Position numbers and translations under genes: made by a program. A DNA stretch of 64,000 bases, from the NCBI GenBank assembly GCA_030512295.1, contig JAULSR010000002.1, positions 7,812,001-7,876,000 of the forward strand. Direction: 5' to 3'. Of this stretch, positions 59,401-64,000 are shown piece after piece; the stretch's first letter is position 1; the number at the start of each line of letters is the position of its first letter. The notes under the pieces are model-generated. The model did no database searches and was not told the DNA's origin. It worked only from the letters and a program-made list of their open reading frames with translations. Origin of the DNA: Bombardia bombarda (Eukaryota; Ascomycota; Sordariomycetes; Sordariales; Lasiosphaeriaceae).

Positions 59401-62400
59401 ACAGACGTCTGTCTGACAGATGTGCCCTCTTTGCAGGACTGCACGGCAAGATTGTTCTCTGATAGCGGAATCCAAGTGGACCGCCCGCCGCGTTTCAATC
59501 TGTCTGATGCGCAGAGGGGGTGATAAACTGGAGCTGGGAGTGGAATGCAATATTCCTTCCACTGGCGCTCTTCTCCATGGCATTCATGTGTTTGACAACA
59601 GCAGAGGCATGCTCGGCGGAGGTACTACCCAGTCTAATCGAGCTGTACGAATATTCGCCTTCTATTCATATAGGCCGACCTGGTCGCCAAGGTTGCTGTA
59701 TGGAGAAATGCGGACTGGACCGTAACGTGACGCGCTATTGGCAGCGACATCGATGAGGCTGAGTCTTCGCTTCTTCGCTTTGCCCCAATCAATCGACAAG
59801 GAGGGGCGGCACACCCCCAAAGAGCCAAGCCAGTGCATCCCCACAGTCCCCACAGTCCCCACACCATTCCGGTTGGTGTCTCTATTGTGGTATGGGCCAT
59901 GACCCAGGGGCCAGGAGGAGACCAGTTGGGGCGGCCGCCCTTGGAAACCGCACATCTTTTTAAAGAGTCTTGTTCTCGAAACAAGCTGGGTGTCAGTCAT
60001 ATGAAGGTAATGGTGCCTCTCGCCGGTCCAGCCCTCGGTCTTATTTGCTTATATTTGCCGGTGTGTGCTCGATATACCTGTTATGTGGTTATTCGTCCGG
60101 ATACTGTGCAGACTTATTACGTGGCAACCAGATACCTAGGGACGTTCATCTAACGTCGTTAGTCCAGTGCCCGCCCGCCCAGAGCCTCAATCGCTCTGGC
60201 TCCATCCAATGCATCCGTCTACTCTGTCTGCATATTATAACATGTCTTGCCCTTTTGTTTCGACACCCGGATCCGGATGCCACTATGGCGCAGGTTACAC
60301 CCGATCGCTGAGAGGAATGATGTGCGTGTTCGAGGGGTTGGGCTTCAGCGATAATGATAACCTTAGTCAGCTCCGAGGAGGACACCCAGTCGACTTAGAG
60401 CGCAATGCTGCTCCAATCGGCGCTGAGGGCTGGCTGGTGCATGCCGGGGAGACGACCCCAAGAGAGAAGCAAAGAGAGGGAGCCCAGCCCTTGAGTAATG
60501 ACCCTGCAACATCCCACATCCTCTCCAGATGCTGTACCGCGTCGTCGTAATCTTTCTCTTGCCTCAGCGAACCACTGAGAGGATAGCTCAATCTCATGCA
60601 GGAGGGAGGATGCACTACACTGGGTAGGTAGGTAGGTAGGTAGGTGTGGATTTTCTCCCATGCCCACCTTCGCATGCGGTCAGTCCAGCAGAGGGCGTAT
60701 GTATGTACGCGTGTGTGTGCGTGTGTGCAAGAGGGTACCGGAGAAGACTGCAGATCTGATAGGCCACAAGGCGGGTGAGGGATCAAGAAGCGATGGAAGC
60801 CCCAGGAGATGCATCCATTATCAGCAGCAGCCACTAACAAGCAGTCATTATGTCTGGGCACTTTTTCTGGCGCAGACATTCCGCACGACATGGCGCACAG
60901 TGCCGTGTCAGTGTGGCTGCTGTGTTCAATGTGCGAGTCTTCCCGACTTTCTGGAACGTGCAGAGAAAAAGGCAAGATGTCCGATCCTTTGTATCTGTCG
61001 GACTCCCTTGACTTCCTGGCGAGCGAGCGAGCCTGGCTTTCCTGTAAAAGAATCAGCCCAGGGCTGGTAGGTACTCACTAAGGAGAATGGTGATGATCCT
61101 TTTCCAGGCCCAAAGGTACGGTGATACCACGAAATGAATGGATTCCATGCATGTGTGCCCGTCGCAGGTCAGGTCCATACCTGACTTGGGATAATAATAA
61201 GCGGGCCAGGTAAGTTCCCTTTGCTGAGCAGTATGGTATTTGTGTTTGGCTGTATGAATGCCCCGCGTCAGCTTTGGTGCGTGCTGTTAGTGAGCGTCCA
61301 CAGTATTCCACGCTAGGACTGGCAGCAGGGTGCCTTGATGCAACAGGGTATTCGTACCTAGCAGCGTTCATTCCCGATGGCGGGAGCCCACCCACGCCCC
61401 AGCCGGCGCCGCCTCAGCCATCTTGTCGTCGCGTCTTTGTCTCGCAAATACTGACATTCTTGGTCAAGGCATATCCAAGCTGCTGATAATAATATCGAAT
61501 TGTCGCCAATGTGTGGGCGCACATGGGCGAGTGCGTGGGGAGGCTTTGGTCTATGGTCCATGGTGCAAGGCATCCCTGGCGAAAGAGAGTTGGGCGGGCG
61601 CAAGTAACCTTAAAAGAAAAAGGTCGTACTGTGTAGGAAGCGATGATCGACATATAGTGAATAGTGGTTGGTGGTGCGAGACCGAGGCCGAAGCCGCAGC
61701 ACATGGACAGGAGGCAAGTACATTAGCTTAGGTAGGTAGGTGCATAAGCTATCTGGGCACGCCGCGGGAAATAAGAGCCTCATCAACCGTTGTATCGGGC
61801 AGCTGCCGACTGAGAAAAGACAGAGAGTTGCACACCCATTCCAATGCCACCTGCTCTCGCTCTGCCTTTGGGGGGTTGGTCGGGCGAGCTGACGTGCGTG
61901 CTGGCTGGCATGCTTTGGTCACAGTCTAGTTCTACCCCGTTCTGCCGACGGGAGTGCTGGTTACCTGGACATTTTATGCTGTGTTCTCGAGGGCCGCTGG
62001 TGGTAATTACCTTAGGTAAGGTAGTACCTTAACTGTTGGAAGGCGTTACCTGGGAAGGCGCATCCCAGACTTTGGCTTCTCGTTCCTGGAAGGCACCACC
62101 CAGACACACACAGCACATAGCAGCACCTTGTCAAACTCTGTCTCACGCCCTCTCCCTCTCCCTCTCCCTCTCTCCATCTGCACTACTTCGTGCTAGCAGC
62201 AGTAAGGTACCTCACCTGGGTTTGGGCTCTTCCATTAGGTTGTACCTATCTTTTTGTCTCTTTGGCGACCCAAGTTAAGACGCTCAGCTGTGCCCCCCCC
62301 TCTCCACTGTTAGCCGTGGCAGTGGCAGTGGCACACACTAGACTTTCGCTGCCGAGTACTGTACATACATACATACTGTACCTAGAACGACCTCCCTACG

Positions 62401-63668
62401 CACTCGCCGCATTCATTGTCTACCAACCTAAGTTCCCCGGCACCAGCACTGCCAGTAGTTACCTGCCCTGCCCACCGGCCTTCCCTACTTTTTATTCCGT
62501 GACTTACATCCATATCATCGCTCAACGTCCTGCGTCTTGCGTCTTGCGCCAGGTAGCTGTCATTGCAGCTCAAAGCGACCCGCAAGTCCCCAAGTCCCAA
62601 GCCCCCAAGCAGGCTGTACTGTACCATACGCCCGACCACTTAAATCTACCTAGTTGCTTTGCTTGTTGTGTTTGCCTGCCTGCCTTGCCCTCGCAGCGCC
62701 TTGTCTCGCATCGCACACACTTGCTGCTTCAAACGGAGCCTTACTGACGATCGACATCCAACATTCGACATTCAACTCGAACAAGGCTCTGGCTCTCGCT
62801 CTGGCTCTGGCTGGATCTGACACAACAAGGGATTACGAAAAGACGGAAGCAACGGCGTGAATCCCGAGTCCCCCAACACCCAGCCTTGGCTAGCACCATT
62901 CTAAGCACCTTCGAGGCAGCTTCCCACGTCTCACCTCTCCATCCTACCAAGGGAACCTACCAAATACCTGCTCCCAAATACCCACAGATAGGGCCACAGC
63001 CTTGGAGCCGCATTCTGGAGAAGCGCGGTCCATCCTATCCTCGCCCCCCCTCACCTTGCTTGCCCTACCCTGCCTGCTGGTCACGTACCCCCCGAAGTCT
63101 TACTCGCAATTTACGATTTCCCGCCCAATCTACCGGTCACGAGGCCGCCCTTGCTCCCGCTACTTCTCGTGCGCTCCTCTTTCATCCAGCTCTGCGCCTA
63201 GCCTCTTAGGCCCTTTTGCCAGCCTGATCTGGTTCCCACACCCCCCCTCCCCCCGGGCGAGTCTTGTTGCCATATCGGCTACGCTCTGCGGCTCTTATAT
63301 GCCCGCCACCGCCACCGCCATCCCCTGCCCTGAGCCCGCGCATGGGAATAGCTGTGCGCGACCCGGGATTTGCCATACGCCGGCAGCCACAGTCCGACAG
63401 GAAGCGTCCCCCGAGGTCCCATAGCAAGGGCAACACCCGGGCATACGGGACAACAAGGGGAAGGCACGTCAAGGCAGCCCACGAGCTTTCGGCAAGAGGT
63501 GGCAAGGCGACCAACAGCTGTGGTGCTGCTGGACCGGGGCTCCCCCGTTCCCCTTCCTCCCTCCCTCCCCTCGCGATCCTCCACCCCCTCCCATCACCGG
63601 CCCGGCGATCGATGGCGAGCTGATGTACAACCACTCCATGAGTAAGAACATCGAGCAGACGCGAAACT
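56473..63668. other. 7.2-kb stretch with no supported gene
   Basis: Many 60-200-codon frames on both strands, none with a domain or a consistent spliced extension that I could see. Tandem GGTA units occur (60623-60642, five copies), with numerous TAGGTAGG/CCTACCTA words. From about 62100 to 63660 the plus strand is pyrimidine-rich (CT tracts near 62150), which fits promoter and long 5' leader of the gene starting at 63669. Confidence 0.5.
60623..60642. repeat. (GGTA)5 microsatellite
   Basis: Five tandem GGTA units in intergenic DNA, one of several places where TAGG-type words cluster in this window. Confidence 0.9.
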
Positions 63669-64000
63669 ATGAGTACGACGGCCGCTCCGAATCTTGCTCA
63701 CGACGTCCCGCTCAGCGACCTATACGATCCGGATGACGTGCTGCCGAGGAACAGCCCTCTCCTCACACCGCACCGCCCCAAACTGCGACTGTCGCCGAGC
63801 CCTTCCCCTATAATCCCCTACCACAGAGTCAGTCCTCCTCCCAGTCCCGGCACAAAAAAGTCTAATCGTCGCAATAAGGTACAGCCAAGCCAGGGCGATG
63901 CCGTCTTGCTCAACTTTCTTGGAGACGGCAAACGCCCGGACATCGCAATTCAAGCTAGCCGTCAGGCCTTGCCGTCCGACAACGAAGAAGAAGACAATTC
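63669..64000 (+). CDS. N-terminal part of an unrecognised gene, cut by the window edge
   Basis: An ATG at 63669 opens a frame without stops to the right edge (110 codons visible). The sequence begins MSTTAAPNLAHDVPLSDLYD and continues with Pro/Ser-rich low-complexity text (TPHRPK, SPSPSPIIPYHRVSPPPSPG), a basic patch (KKSNRRNK) and acidic residues at the edge (NEEEDN). Such a leader is typical of a disordered N-terminus of a larger fungal protein. A GTACAG at 63878 could be a splice donor but the frame stays open across it. No function is proposed. Confidence 0.6.
   Translation, partial: MSTTAAPNLAHDVPLSDLYDPDDVLPRNSPLLTPHRPKLRLSPSPSPIIPYHRVSPPPSPGTKKSNRRNKVQPSQGDAVLLNFLGDGKRPDIAIQASRQALPSDNEEEDN

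Overview
This is nuclear DNA of a filamentous ascomycete (Pezizomycotina, most likely Sordariomycetes). The support is: short 50-90 bp introns with GT..AG ends; GC-rich wobble positions in genes; fungus-specific gene types (Zn2Cys6 regulator, PalB calpain, Vts1, OPT transporter, Pmp47 carrier); and a retrotransposon block showing the C-to-T / G-to-A erosion of repeat-induced point mutation (RIP). The species cannot be named from the window.

Layout. 1-13039 is a retrotransposon block, AT-rich to about 12 kb. It holds a full-length chromovirus-type Ty3/gypsy element (5229-11002, 5-bp target duplication TTAAG), an older head-to-head copy on the minus strand (about 58-5194) with a solo LTR nested in it (1650-1862, duplication TTAAA), another LTR (11340-11581), a small TGTTACG..CGTAACA repeat present twice, and a much less eroded 3' fragment (11986-13039) that ends inside a host gene and truncates it.

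13-32 kb: a broken unrecognised gene (-), a mitochondrial two-TM protein (+), a CaiB/BaiF CoA-transferase (-), a 4.3-kb gene-free stretch, a six-exon Zn2Cys6 regulator (+) converging on an intradiol ring-cleavage dioxygenase (-), then about 3.8 kb with no recognisable gene.

32-56 kb is a dense core-gene region: a six-exon OPT transporter (-), mitochondrial beta-ketoacyl-ACP synthase (+), TFIIIC TPR subunit (-), Vts1 SAM-domain RNA-binding protein (-), ribosomal protein L29 (-, four exons, the first only 7 nt), a Pmp47-type peroxisomal carrier (-), PalB/Rim13 calpain (+) and an intron-containing tRNA-Thr (-).

56.5-63.7 kb has no gene I can support. A gene (+) starts at 63669 and runs off the right edge.

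The genes form no single pathway. The only locally suggestive pairing is the Zn2Cys6 regulator beside the dioxygenase (possible aromatic catabolism). I did not find a convincing undescribed system. The most informative parts are the retrotransposon block and its junction with the broken gene. All multi-exon models were built by hand from reading frames, intron phase and splice consensus, not from transcript data.
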